From: Patagioenas fasciata
Taxonomy: Eukaryota; Chordata; Aves; Columbiformes; Columbidae
Length of the DNA stretch: 64,000 bases
Direction of reading: 5' to 3'
Assembly: GCF_037038585.1 (NCBI RefSeq)
Contig: NC_092521.1
Span: 104,052,398 to 104,116,397 of the forward strand
The notes beneath the pieces are model-generated. The model had not been told where the DNA came from, made no database searches, and saw only the letters and a program-made list of their open reading frames with translations. Below are positions 49,240 to 62,822 of the stretch, in pieces (the first letter of the stretch is position 1; each line of letters starts with the position of its first letter). The translations under genes were made by a program, and so were the position numbers.

Positions 49240-50936
49240 GGGAATCCGTCTCTGTTGAGCAGATGTCAATCCTGCCTCGCTTTTGCTTTGTTGCCTCTAC
49301 CAAGATGATTTCCCGTTTCTCTCTTCACTGGAGCACGCAGACACAGCCAACGCACATCAAGTGTCAAGAGACACGCTCTGCTGAGCTCAACGCTTGTGCA
49401 GATGCACATGTGCGACGAAGTCAACACACGTGCTTGTGGAGAGAAAGAAAGGGACTCCCAGGCGTGTGGAGCGACGGGGAGAAAGAGCGGGCGCTGAGGA
49501 ACACAGTTTCAAACAGACTGTCTCCACACAAACAGGCACCTGTCTGCAGGTATCCTAGATCTTGATTCTTGAACTTGAGGAAACACGCGTCTGAGCAAAA
49601 CTCCCAAACGCTTCCAGGAAAGACACAGGCTCTCCCACAAGCACACAAGTGTTTGCCCTCAGCTATAGATCAGGGACAAGCTTGTGAAGAGATGCCCTGC
49701 TATTCTTTCGCCTTATGGCATCATGTGTTTCGTTTCTCTTGGAGATCGATTGTTAAACGTCTTTCCTCGGGCGACTGTGAAGCATTTGCCAGCGGAGGAG
49801 AAGTAGCACGGAGCAGCATTCAGTACTGCCTACGAGTGTCTTTGCTACCCTACTAGCGGAGCTCCAAGAACAGGCACACATCTTCAGGTACCTTCCAAAT
49901 GTGGATTCCCCTGCAGCCCCGTAGGCGGGCGTGCAGTACGCCAACCATCAACGGACGTTTTTCCCCTCAAGCCTGTCAGGACGTTGCTCGTCCGTCTTTC
50001 CCTCAATAGATGGGAGTAGGCGCGCTTGCGGATGTGTGCGTGTGTGTGGCCACGCGTTTGCTTAGGCATCAGTGTGTGAAAAGGTAGGTGCTTTTCTCTA
50101 GCTGCGTGTGCGTGCACGTGGTGCTGGGTGCACATCCCTGGGTGCTCGAGGTAAGGTTTCTGCATGGTTTTCGCTGAGGAATCGTGTGTGTGCACATGGA
50201 CAAAGAGAAGGCGCAGCAACCAGGTTCCAGCGCCGAAGAAGGCAAAAGGCAAGGTTTCCGGCGCTATCTCCTTCACTCCCCAGTCCTAGTCGCGCAAAGC
50301 AAGCCGCTAAGCCGGCGACCGGCAAGAGAGCTACAACGAAGCATGCCGAACGGAGAAAATAGCAGCAGCTCATCTGTTCACACCTTGTTTCTGCCATGTG
50401 CTTGAACGCCAAGACGTTCGCGCTTCTGTGAGATGAAAGACGTCCTTCTGCATATGTGGTTGCTCACACCGGTGCACTTGTTAGTGTATCCATTCAGTCC
50501 TGGGCTGCGGGGCATTCAGAAGTGGCTCTGTGGAGACGTCTGCATAGAGGCAGCTGTCAGAACACGCACACTCGATTGTTCACCAAAACATATGCAGACG
50601 CGTCCTTAGCCTGTAGATTTGGATGCACAGAGTTCCCTGTGTTCGCAAGAGACAAGGGAATCGCGTCTGTACGCACAGAAGCAATAGCGGACCGTTTCTC
50701 TCGTAGTGAACGCGAAGAGCCGTCTATGTACTCGGAGACACGGGAACGTGCCTCAATGCGGTCACAGAGGCAGCAGCTTTTGCACAGATGCTCTGGTGAT
50801 TCTGGCACTTTCCAGGCACACTCCTGAAAGTCGCGCACACTGCTGTTCACTCGCTAAACGACCTCTTGGGAAACACGTCTCCGGTCGACGGACCGCTCAG
50901 ATTGCTTCTCGTGTAACTGTGAACTGTGTCAGCGCA
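49240..50936 (+). repeat. Satellite unit 30 (1,697 bp)
   Basis: Carries G at u136, T at u1131, private T at u1460 and T at u1465, T at u1468, the one-base deletion, G at u1490 and u1497, and C at u1651. It has the deletion haplotype without the subfamily tract. Confidence 0.97.
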
Positions 50937-52634
50937 GGGAATCCGTCTCTGTTGAGCAGATGTCAATCCTGCCTCGCTTTTGCTTTGTTGCCTCTACCAA
51001 GATGATTTCCCGTTTCTCTCTTCACTGGAGCACGCAGACACAGCCAACGCACATCAAGTGTCAAGAGACACGCTCTGCTGAGCTCAACGCTTGTGCAGAT
51101 GCACATGTGCGACGAAGTCAACACACGTGCTTGTGGAGAGAAAGAAAGGGACTCCCAGGCGTGTGGAGCGACGGGGAGAAAGAGCGGGCGCTGAGGAACA
51201 CAGTTTCAAACAGACTGTCTCCACACAAACAGGCACCTGTCTGCAGGTATCCTAGATCTTGATTCTTGAACTTGAGGAAACACGCGTCTGAGCAAAACTC
51301 CCAAACGCTTCCAGGAAAGACACAGGCTCTCCCACAAGCACACAAGTGTTTGCCCTCAGCTATAGATCAGGGACAAGCTTGTGAAGAGATGCCCTGCTAT
51401 TCTTTCGCCTTATGGCATCATGTGTTTCGTTTCTCTTGGAGATCGATTGTTAAACGTCTTTCCTCGGGCGACTGTGAAGCATTTGCCAGCGGAGGAGAAG
51501 TAGCACGGAGCAGCATTCAGTACTGCCTACGAGTGTCTTTGCTACCCTACTAGCGGAGCTCCAAGAACAGGCACACATCTTCAGGTACCTTCCAAATGTG
51601 GATTCCCCTGCAGCCCCGTAGGCGGGCGTGCAGTACGCCAACCATCAACGGACGTTTTTCCCCTCAAGCCTGTCAGGACGTTGCTCGTCCGTCTTTCCCT
51701 CAATAGATGGGAGTAGGCGCGCTTGCGGATGTGTGCGTGTGTGTGGCCACGCGTTTGCTTAGGCATCAGTGTGTGAAAAGGTAGGTGCTTTTCTCTAGCT
51801 GCGTGTGCGTGCACGTGGTGCTGGGTGCACATCCCTGGGTGCTCGAGGTAAGGTTTCTGCATGGTTTTCGCTGAGGAATCGTGTGTGTGCACATGGACAA
51901 AGAGAAGGCGCAGCAACCAGGTTCCAGCGCCGAAGAAGGCAAAAGGCAAGGTTTCCGGCGCTATCTCCTTCACTCCCCAGTCCTAGTCGCGCAAAGCAAG
52001 CCGCTAAGCCGGCGACCGGCAAGAGAGCTACAACGAAGCATGCCGAACGGAGAAAATAGCAGCAGCTCATCTGTTCACACCTTGTTTCTGCCATGTGCTT
52101 GAACGCCAAGACGTTCGCGCTTCTGTGAGATGAAAGACGTCCTTCTGCATATGTGGTTGCTCACACCGGTGCACTTGTTAGTGTATCCATTCAGTCCTGG
52201 GCTGCGGGGCATTCAGAAGTGGCTCTGTGGAGACGTCTGCATAGAGGCAGCTGTCAGAACACGCACACTCGATTGTTCACCAAAACATATGCAGACGCGT
52301 CCTTAGCCTGTACATTTGGATGCACAGAGTTCCCTGTGTTCGCAAGAGACAAGGGAATCGCGTCTGTACGCACAGAAGCAATAGCGGACCGTTTCCCTCG
52401 GAGCGAACGCGAAAGAGCCGTCTATATACTCGCAGACACGGGAACGTGCCTCAATGCGGTCACAGAGGCAGCAGCTTTTGCACAGATGCTCTGGTGATTC
52501 TGGCACTTTCCACGCACACTCCTGAAAGTCGCGCACACTGCTGTTCACTCGCTAAACGACCTCTTGGGAAACACGTCTCCGGTCGATGGACCGCTCAGAT
52601 TGCTTCTCGTGTAACTGTGAACTGTGTCAGCGCA
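50937..52634 (+). repeat. Satellite unit 31
   Basis: Carries G at u136, T at u1131 and C at u1377 (shared only with unit 33). Confidence 0.97.
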
Positions 52635-54332
52635 GGGAATCCGTCTCTGTTGAGCAGATGTCAATCCTGCCTCGCTTTTGCTTTGTTGCCTCTACCAAGA
52701 TGATTTCCCGTTTCTCTCTTCACTGGAGCACGCAGACACAGCCAACGCACATCAAGTGTCAAGAGACACACTCTGCTGAGCTCAACGCTTGTGCAGATGC
52801 ACATGTGCGACGAAGTCAACACACGTGCTTGTGGAGAGAAAGAAAGGGACTCCCAGGCGTGTGGAGCGACGGGGAGAAAGAGCGGGCGCTGAGGAACACA
52901 GTTTCAAACAGACTGTCTCCACACAAACAGGCACCTGTCTGCAGGTATCCTAGATCTTGATTCTTGAACTTGAGGAAACACGCGTCTGAGCAAAACTCCC
53001 AAACGCTTCCAGGAAAGACACAGGCTCTCCCACAAGCACACAAGTGTTTGCCCTCAGCTATACATCAGGGACAAGCTTGTGAAGAGATGCCCTGCTATTC
53101 TTTCGCCTTATGGCATCATGTGTTTCGTTTCTCTTGGAGATCGATTGTTAAACGTCTTTCCTCGGGCGACTGTGAAGCATTTGCCAGCGGAGGAGAAGTA
53201 GCACGGAGCAGCATTCAGTACTGCCTACGAGTGTCTTTGCTACCCTACTAGCGGAGCTCCAAGAACAGGCACACATCTTCAGGTACCTTCCAAATGTGGA
53301 TTCCCCTGCAGCCCCGTAGGCGGGCGTGCAGTACGCCAACCATCAACGGACGTTTTTCCCCTCAAGCCTGTCAGGACGTTGCTCGTCCGTCTTTCCCTCA
53401 ATAGATGGGAGTAGGCGCGCTTGCGGATGTGTGCGTGTGTGTGGCCACGCGTTTGCTTAGGCATCAGTGTGTGAAAAGGTAGGTGCTTTTCTCTAGCTGC
53501 GTGTGCGTGCACGTGGTGCTGGGTGCACATCCCTGGGTGCTCGAGGTAAGGTTTCTGCATGGTTTTCGCTGAGGAATCGTGTGTGTGCACATGGACAAAG
53601 AGAAGGCGCAGCAACCAGGTTCCAGCGCCGAAGAAGGCAAAAGGCAAGGTTTCCGGCGCTATCTCCTTCACTCCCCAGTCCTAGTCGCGCAAAGCAAGCC
53701 GCTAAGCCGGCGACCGGCAAGAGAGCTACAACGAAGCATGCCGAACGGAGAAAATAGCAGCAGCTCATCTGTTCACACCTTGTTTCTGCCATGTGCTTGA
53801 ACGCCAAGACGTTCGCGCTTCTGTGAGATGAAAGACGTCCTTCTGCATATGTGGTTGCTCACACCGGTGCACTTGTTAGTGTATCCATTCAGTCCTGGGC
53901 TGCGGGGCATTCAGAAGTGGCTCTGTGGAGACGTCTGCATAGAGGCAGCTGTCAGAACACGCACACTCGATTGTTCACCAAAACATATGCAGACGCGTCC
54001 TTAGCCTGTAGATTTGGATGCACAGAGTTCCCTGTGTTCGCAAGAGACAAGGGAATCGCGTCTGTACGCACAGAAGCAATAGCGGACCGTTTCCCTCGGA
54101 GTGAACGCGAAAGAGCCGTCTATATACTCGCAGACACGGGAACGTGCCTCAATGCGGTCACAGAGGCAGCAGCTTTTGCACAGATGCTCTGGTGATTCTG
54201 GCACTTTCCACGCACACTCCTGAAAGTCGCGCACACTGCTGTTCACTCGCTAAACGACCTCTTGGGAAACACGTCTCCGGTCGATGGACCGCTCAGATTG
54301 CTTCTCGTGTAACTGTGAACTGTGTCAGCGCA
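52635..54332 (+). repeat. Satellite unit 32
   Basis: Carries C at u429 (53063; otherwise only in unit 16), T at u1131 and T at u1468. Confidence 0.97.
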
Positions 54333-56030
54333 GGGAATCCGTCTCTGTTGAGCAGATGTCAATCCTGCCTCGCTTTTGCTTTGTTGCCTCTACCAAGATG
54401 ATTTCCCGTTTCTCTCTTCACTGGAGCAGGCAGACACAGCCAACGCACATCAAGTGTCAAGAGACACGCTCTGCTGAGCTCAACGCTTGTGCAGATGCAC
54501 ATGTGCGACGAAGTCAACACACGTGCTTGTGGAGAGAAAGAAAGGGACTCCCAGGCGTGTGGAGCGACGGGGAGAAAGAGCGGGCGCTGAGGAACACAGT
54601 TTCAAACAGACTGTCTCCACACAAACAGGCACCTGTCTGCAGGTATCCTAGATCTTGATTCTTGAACTTGAGGAAACACGCGTCTGAGCAAAACTCCCAA
54701 ACGCTTCCAGGAAAGACACAGGCTCTCCCACAAGCACACAAGTGTTTGCCCTCAGCTATAGATCAGGGACAAGCTTGTGAAGAGATGCCCTGCTATTCTT
54801 TCGCCTTATGGCATCATGTGTTTCGTTTCTCTTGGAGATCGATTGTTAAACGTCTTTCCTCGGGCGACTGTGAAGCATTTGCCAGCGGAGGAGAAGTAGC
54901 ACGGAGCAGCATTCAGTACTGCCTACGAGTGTCTTTGCTACCCTACTAGCGGAGCTCCAAGAACAGGCACACATCTTCAGGTACCTTCCAAATGTGGATT
55001 CCCCTGCAGCCCCGTAGGCGGGCGTGCAGTACGCCAACCATCAACGGACGTTTTTCCCCTCAAGCCTGTCAGGACGTTGCTCGTCCGTCTTTCCCTCAAT
55101 AGATGGGAGTAGGCGCGCTTGCGGATGTGTGCGTGTGTGTGGCCACGCGTTTGCTTAGGCATCAGTGTGTGAAAAGGTAGGTGCTTTTCTCTAGCTGCGT
55201 GTGCGTGCACGTGGTGCTGGGTGCACATCCCTGGGTGCTCGAGGTAAGGTTTCTGCATGGTTTTCGCTGAGGAATCGTGTGTGTGCACATGGACAAAGAG
55301 AAGGCGCAGCAACCAGGTTCCAGCGCCGAAGAAGGCAAAAGGCAAGGTTTCCGGCGCTATCTCCTTCACTCCCCAGTCCTAGTCGCGCAAAGCAAGCCGC
55401 TAAGCCGGCGACCGGCAAGAGAGCTACAACGAAGCATGCCGAACGGAGAAAATAGCAGCAGCGCACCTGTTCACACCTTGTTTCTGCCATGTGCTTGAAC
55501 GCCAAGACGTTCGCGCTTCTGTGAGATGAAAGACGTCCTTCTGCATATGTGGTTGCTCACACCGGTGCACTTGTTAGTGTATCCATTCAGTCCTGGGCTG
55601 CGGGGCATTCAGAAGTGGCTCTGTGGAGACGTCTGCATAGAGGCAGCTGTCAGAACACGCACACTCGATTGTTCACCAAAACATATGCAGACGCGTCCTT
55701 AGCCTGTACATTTGGATGCACACAGTTCCCTGTGTTCGCAAGAGACAAGGGAATCGCGTCTGTACGCACAGAAGCAATAGCGGACCGTTTCCCTCGGAGC
55801 GAACGCGAAAGAGCCGTCTATATACTCGCAGACACGGGAACGTGCCTCAATGCGGTCACAGAGGCAGCAGTTTTTGCACAGATGCTCTGGTGATTCTGGC
55901 ACTTTCCAGGCACACTCCTGAAAGTCGCGCACACTGCTGTTCACTCGCTAAACGACCTCTTGGGAAACACGTCTCCGGTCGATGGACCGCTCAGATTGCT
56001 TCTCGTGTAACTGTGAACTGTGTCAGCGCA
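54333..56030 (+). repeat. Satellite unit 33
   Basis: Carries G at u97, G at u136, G at u1131, private C at u1134, C at u1377, C at u1391 and private T at u1539. Its combination of u97, u1377 and u1391 variants is a mosaic of states seen in units 16/28, 31 and 25/27/28. Confidence 0.97.
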
Positions 56031-57728
56031 GGGAATCCGTCTCTGTTGAGCAGATGTCAATCCTGCCTCGCTTTTGCTTTGTTGCCTCTACCAAGATGAT
56101 TTCCCGTTTCTCTCTTCACTGGAGCACGCAGACACAGCCAACGCACATCAAGTGTCAAGAGACACACTCTGCTGAGCTCAACGCTTGTGCAGATGCACAT
56201 GTGCGACGAAGTCAACACACGTGCTTGTGGAGAGAAAGAAAGGGACTCCCAGGCGTGTGGAGCGACGGGGAGAAAGAGCGGGCGCTGAGGAACACAGTTT
56301 CAAACAGACTGTCTCCACACAAACAGGCACCTGTCTGCAGGTATCCTAGATCTTGATTCTTGAACTCGAGGAAACACGCGTCTGAGCAAAACTCCCAAAC
56401 GCTTCCAGGAAAGACACAGGCTCTCCCACAAGCACACAAGTGTTTGCCCTCAGCTATAGATCAGGGACAAGCTTGTGAAGAGATGCCCTGCTATTCTTTC
56501 GCCTTATGGCATCATGTGTTTCGTTTCTCTTGGAGATCGATTGTTAAACGTCTTTCCTCCGGCGACTGTGAAGCATTTGCCAGCGGAGGAGAAGTAGCAC
56601 GGAGCAGCATTCAGTACTGCCTACGAGTGTCTTTGCTACCCTACTAGCGGAGCTCCAAGAACAGGCACACATCTTCAGGTACCTTCCAAATGTGGATTCC
56701 CCTGCAGCCCCGTAGGCGGGCGTGCAGTACGCCAACCATCAACGGACGTTTTTCCCCTCAAGCCTGTCAGGACGTTGCTCGTCCGTCTTTCCCTCAATAG
56801 ATGGGAGTAGGCGCGCTTGCGGATGTGTGCGTGTGTGTGGCCACGCGTTTGCTTAGGCATCAGTGTGTGAAAAGGTAGGTGCTTTTCTCTAGCTGCGTGT
56901 GCGTGCACGTGGGGCTGGGTGCACATCCCTGGGTGCTCGAGGTAAGGTTTCTGCATGGTTTTCGCTGAGGAATCGTGTGTGTGCACATGGACAAAGAGAA
57001 GGCGCAGCAACCAGGTTCCAGCGCCGAAGAAGGCAAAAGGCAAGGTTTCCGGCGCTATCTCCTTCACTCCCCAGTCCTAGTCGCGCAAAGCAAGCCGCTA
57101 AGCCGGCGACCGGCAAGAGAGCTACAACGAAGCATGCCGAACGGAGAAAATAGCAGCAGCGCATCTGTTCACACCTTGTTTCTGCCATGTGCTTGAACGC
57201 CAAGACGTTCGCGCTTCTGTGAGATGAAAGACGTCCTTCTGCATATGTGGTTGCTCACACCGGTGCACTTGTTAGTGTATCCATTCAGTCCTGGGCTGCG
57301 GGGCATTCAGAAGTGGCTCTGTGGAGACGTCTGCATAGAGGCAGCTGTCAGAACACGCACACTCGATTGTTCACCAAAACATATGCAGACGCGTCCTTAG
57401 CCTGTAGATTTGGATGCACAGAGTTCCCTGTGTTCGCAAGAGACAAGGGAATCGCGTCTGTACGCACAGAAGCAGTAGCGGACCGTTTCCCTCGGAGTGA
57501 ACGCGAAAGAGCCGTCTATATACTCGCAGACACGGGAACGTGCCTCAATGCGGTCACAGAGGCAGCAGCTTTTGCACAGATGCTCTGGTGATTCTGGCAC
57601 TTTCCAGGCACACTCCTGAAAGTCGCGCACACTGCTGTTCACTCGCTAAACGACCTCTTGGGAAACACGTCTCCGGTCGATGGACCGCTCAGATTGCTTC
57701 TCGTGTAACTGTGAACTGTGTCAGCGCA
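56031..57728 (+). repeat. Satellite unit 34
   Basis: Carries private C at u337 (56367, creating CTCGAG), private C at u530 (56560), G at u883 (shared with units 35-37), private G at u1445 and T at u1468. Confidence 0.97.
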
Positions 57729-59426
57729 GGGAATCCGTCTCTGTTGAGCAGATGTCAATCCTGCCTCGCTTTTGCTTTGTTGCCTCTACCAAGATGATTT
57801 CCCGTTTCTCTCTTCACTGGAGCACGCAGACACAGCCAACGCACATCAAGTGTCAAGAGACACACTCTGCTGAGCTCAACGCTTGTGCAGATGCACATGT
57901 GCGACGAAGTCAACACACGTGCTTGTGGAGAGAAAGAAAGGGACTCCCAGGCGTGTGGAGCGACGGGGAGAAAGAGCGGGCGCTGAGGAACACAGTTTCA
58001 AACAGACTGTCTCCACACAAACAGGCACCTGTCTGCAGGTATCCTAGATCTTGATTCTTGAACTTGAGGAAACACGCGTCTGAGCAAAACTCCCAAACGC
58101 TTCCAGGAAAGACACAGGCTCTCCCACAAGCACACAAGTGTTTGCCCTCAGCTATAGATCAGGGACAAGCTTGTGAAGAGATGCCCTGCTATTCTTTCGC
58201 CTTATGGCATCATGTGTTTCGTTTCTCTTGGAGATCGATTGTTAAACGTCTTTCCTCGGGCGACTGTGAAGCATTTGCCAGCGGAGGAGAAGTAGCACGG
58301 AGCAGCATTCAGTACTGCCTACGAGTGTCTTTGCTACCCTACTAGCGGAGCTCCAAGAGCAGGCACACATCTTCAGGTACCTTCCAAATGTGGATTCCCC
58401 TGCAGCCCCGTAGGCGGGCGTGCAGTACGCCAACCATCAACGGACGTTTTTCCCCTCAAGCCTGTCAGGACGTTGCTCGTCCGTCTTTCCCTCAATAGAT
58501 GGGAGTAGGCGCGCTTGCGGATGTGTGCGTGTGTGTGGCCACGCGTTTGCTTAGGCATCAGTGTGTGAAAAGGTAGGTGCTTTTCTCTAGCTGCGTGTGC
58601 GTGCACGTGGGGCTGGGTGCACATCCCTGGGTGCTCGAGGTAAGGTTTCTGCATGGTTTTCGCTGAGGAATCGTGTGTGTGCACATGGACAAAGAGAAGG
58701 CGCAGCAACCAGGTTCCAGCGCCGAAGAAGGCAAAAGGCAAGGTTTCCGGCGCTATCTCCTTCACTCCCCAGTCCTAGTCGCGCAAAGCAAGCCGCTAAG
58801 CCGGCGACCGGCAAGAGAGCTACAACGAAGCATGCCGAACGGAGAAAATAGCAGCAGCGCATCTGTTCACACCTTGTTTCTGCCATGTGCTTGAACGCCA
58901 AGACGTTCGCGCTTCTGTGAGATGAAAGACGTCCTTCTGCATATGTGGTTGCTCACACCGGTGCACTTGTTAGTGTATCCATTCAGTCCTGGGCTGCGGG
59001 GCATTCAGAAGTGGCTCTGTGGAGACGTCTGCATAGAGGCAGCTGTCAGAACACGCACACTCGATTGTTCACCAAAACATATGCAGACGCGTCCTTAGCC
59101 TGTAGATTTGGATGCACAGAGTTCCCTGTGTTCGCAAGAGACAAGGGAATCGCGTCTGTACGCACAGAAGCAATAGCGGACCGTTTCCCTCGGAGTGAAC
59201 GCGAAAGAGCCGTCTATATACTCGCAGACACGGGAACGTGCCTCAATGCGGTCACAGAGGCAGCAGCTTTTGCACAGATGCTCTGGTGATTCTGGCACTT
59301 TCCAGGCACACTCCTGAAAGTCGCGCACACTGCTGTTCACTCGCTAAACGACCTCTTGGGAAACACGTCTCCGGTCGATGGACCGCTCAGATTGCTTCTC
59401 GTGTAACTGTGAACTGTGTCAGCGCA
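57729..59426 (+). repeat. Satellite unit 35
   Basis: Carries G at u631 and G at u883, as units 36 and 37 do, and T at u1468, as unit 34 does. Confidence 0.97.
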
Positions 59427-61124
59427 GGGAATCCGTCTCTGTTGAGCAGATGTCAATCCTGCCTCGCTTTTGCTTTGTTGCCTCTACCAAGATGATTTCC
59501 CGTTTCTCTCTTCACTGGAGCACGCAGACACAGCCAACGCACATCAAGTGTCAAGAGACACACTCTGCTGAGCTCAACGCTTGTGCAGATGCACATGTGC
59601 GACGAAGTCAACACACGTGCTTGTGGAGAGAAAGAAAGGGACTCCCAGGCGTGTGGAGCGACGGGGAGAAAGAGCGGGCGCTGAGGAACACAGTTTCAAA
59701 CAGACTGTCTCCACACAAACAGGCACCTGTCTGCAGGTATCCTAGATCTTGATTCTTGAACTTGAGGAAACACGCGTCTGAGCAAAACTCCCAAACGCTT
59801 CCAGGAAAGACACAGGCTCTCCCACAAGCACACAAGTGTTTGCCCTCAGCTATAGATCAGGGACAAGCTTGTGAAGAGATGCCCTGCTATTCTTTCGCCT
59901 TATGGCATCATGTGTTTCGTTTCTCTTGGAGATCGATTGTTAAACGTCTTTCCTCGGGCGACTGTGAAGCATTTGCCAGCGGAGGAGAAGTAGCACGGAG
60001 CAGCATTCAGTACTGCCTACGAGTGTCTTTGCTACCCTACTAGCGGAGCTCCAAGAGCAGGCACACATCTTCAGGTACCTTCCAAATGTGGATTCCCCTG
60101 CAGCCCCGTAGGCGGGCGTGCAGTACGCCAACCATCAACGGACGTTTTTCCCCTCAAGCCTGTCAGGACGTTGCTCGTCCGTCTTTCCCTCAATAGATGG
60201 GAGTAGGCGCGCTTGCGGATGTGTGCGTGTGTGTGGCCACGCGTTTGCTTAGGCATCAGTGTGTGAAAAGGTAGGTGCTTTTCTCTAGCTGCGTGTGCGT
60301 GCACGTGGGGCTGGGTGCACATCCCTGGGTGCTCGAGGTAAGGTTTCTGCATGGTTTTCGCTGAGGAATCGTGTGTGTGCACATGGACAAAGAGAAGGCG
60401 CAGCAACCAGGTTCCAGCGCCGAAGAAGGCAAAAGGCAAGGTTTCCGGCGCTATCTCCTTCACTCCCCAGTCCTAGTCGCGCAAAGCAAGCCGCTAAGCC
60501 GGCGACCGGCAAGAGAGCTACAACGAAGCATGCCGAACGGAGAAAATAGCAGCAGCGCATCTGTTCACACCTTGTTTCTGCCATGTGCTTGAACGCCAAG
60601 ACGTTCGCGCTTCTGTGAGATGAAAGACGTCCTTCTGCATATGTGGTTGCTCACACCGGTGCACTTGTTAGTGTATCCATTCAGTCCTGGGCTGCGGGGC
60701 ATTCAGAAGTGGCTCTGTGGAGACGTCTGCATAGAGGCAGCTGTCAGAACACGCACACTCGATTGTTCACCAAAACATATGCAGACGCGTCCTTAGCCTG
60801 TAGATTTGGATGCACAGAGTTCCCTGTGTTCGCAAGAGACAAGGGAATCGCGTCTGTACGCACAGAAGCAATAGCGGACCGTTTCCCTCGGAGCGAACGC
60901 GAAAGAGCCGTCTATATACTCGCAGACACGGGAACGTGCCTCAATGCGGTCACAGAGGCAGCAGCTTTTGCACAGATGCTCTGGTGATTCTGGCACTTTC
61001 CAGGCACACTCCTGAAAGTCGCGCACACTGCTGTTCACTCGCTAAACGACCTCTTGGGAAACACGTCTCCGGTCGATGGACCGCTCAGATTGCTTCTCGT
61101 GTAACTGTGAACTGTGTCAGCGCA
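59427..61124 (+). repeat. Satellite unit 36
   Basis: Carries G at u631 and G at u883, with C at u1468. By eye it is the same as unit 37. Confidence 0.97.
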
Positions 61125-62822
61125 GGGAATCCGTCTCTGTTGAGCAGATGTCAATCCTGCCTCGCTTTTGCTTTGTTGCCTCTACCAAGATGATTTCCCG
61201 TTTCTCTCTTCACTGGAGCACGCAGACACAGCCAACGCACATCAAGTGTCAAGAGACACACTCTGCTGAGCTCAACGCTTGTGCAGATGCACATGTGCGA
61301 CGAAGTCAACACACGTGCTTGTGGAGAGAAAGAAAGGGACTCCCAGGCGTGTGGAGCGACGGGGAGAAAGAGCGGGCGCTGAGGAACACAGTTTCAAACA
61401 GACTGTCTCCACACAAACAGGCACCTGTCTGCAGGTATCCTAGATCTTGATTCTTGAACTTGAGGAAACACGCGTCTGAGCAAAACTCCCAAACGCTTCC
61501 AGGAAAGACACAGGCTCTCCCACAAGCACACAAGTGTTTGCCCTCAGCTATAGATCAGGGACAAGCTTGTGAAGAGATGCCCTGCTATTCTTTCGCCTTA
61601 TGGCATCATGTGTTTCGTTTCTCTTGGAGATCGATTGTTAAACGTCTTTCCTCGGGCGACTGTGAAGCATTTGCCAGCGGAGGAGAAGTAGCACGGAGCA
61701 GCATTCAGTACTGCCTACGAGTGTCTTTGCTACCCTACTAGCGGAGCTCCAAGAGCAGGCACACATCTTCAGGTACCTTCCAAATGTGGATTCCCCTGCA
61801 GCCCCGTAGGCGGGCGTGCAGTACGCCAACCATCAACGGACGTTTTTCCCCTCAAGCCTGTCAGGACGTTGCTCGTCCGTCTTTCCCTCAATAGATGGGA
61901 GTAGGCGCGCTTGCGGATGTGTGCGTGTGTGTGGCCACGCGTTTGCTTAGGCATCAGTGTGTGAAAAGGTAGGTGCTTTTCTCTAGCTGCGTGTGCGTGC
62001 ACGTGGGGCTGGGTGCACATCCCTGGGTGCTCGAGGTAAGGTTTCTGCATGGTTTTCGCTGAGGAATCGTGTGTGTGCACATGGACAAAGAGAAGGCGCA
62101 GCAACCAGGTTCCAGCGCCGAAGAAGGCAAAAGGCAAGGTTTCCGGCGCTATCTCCTTCACTCCCCAGTCCTAGTCGCGCAAAGCAAGCCGCTAAGCCGG
62201 CGACCGGCAAGAGAGCTACAACGAAGCATGCCGAACGGAGAAAATAGCAGCAGCGCATCTGTTCACACCTTGTTTCTGCCATGTGCTTGAACGCCAAGAC
62301 GTTCGCGCTTCTGTGAGATGAAAGACGTCCTTCTGCATATGTGGTTGCTCACACCGGTGCACTTGTTAGTGTATCCATTCAGTCCTGGGCTGCGGGGCAT
62401 TCAGAAGTGGCTCTGTGGAGACGTCTGCATAGAGGCAGCTGTCAGAACACGCACACTCGATTGTTCACCAAAACATATGCAGACGCGTCCTTAGCCTGTA
62501 GATTTGGATGCACAGAGTTCCCTGTGTTCGCAAGAGACAAGGGAATCGCGTCTGTACGCACAGAAGCAATAGCGGACCGTTTCCCTCGGAGCGAACGCGA
62601 AAGAGCCGTCTATATACTCGCAGACACGGGAACGTGCCTCAATGCGGTCACAGAGGCAGCAGCTTTTGCACAGATGCTCTGGTGATTCTGGCACTTTCCA
62701 GGCACACTCCTGAAAGTCGCGCACACTGCTGTTCACTCGCTAAACGACCTCTTGGGAAACACGTCTCCGGTCGATGGACCGCTCAGATTGCTTCTCGTGT
62801 AACTGTGAACTGTGTCAGCGCA
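61125..62822 (+). repeat. Satellite unit 37
   Basis: By eye the same as unit 36: G at u631, G at u883, C at u1468. Last complete unit. Confidence 0.97.
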
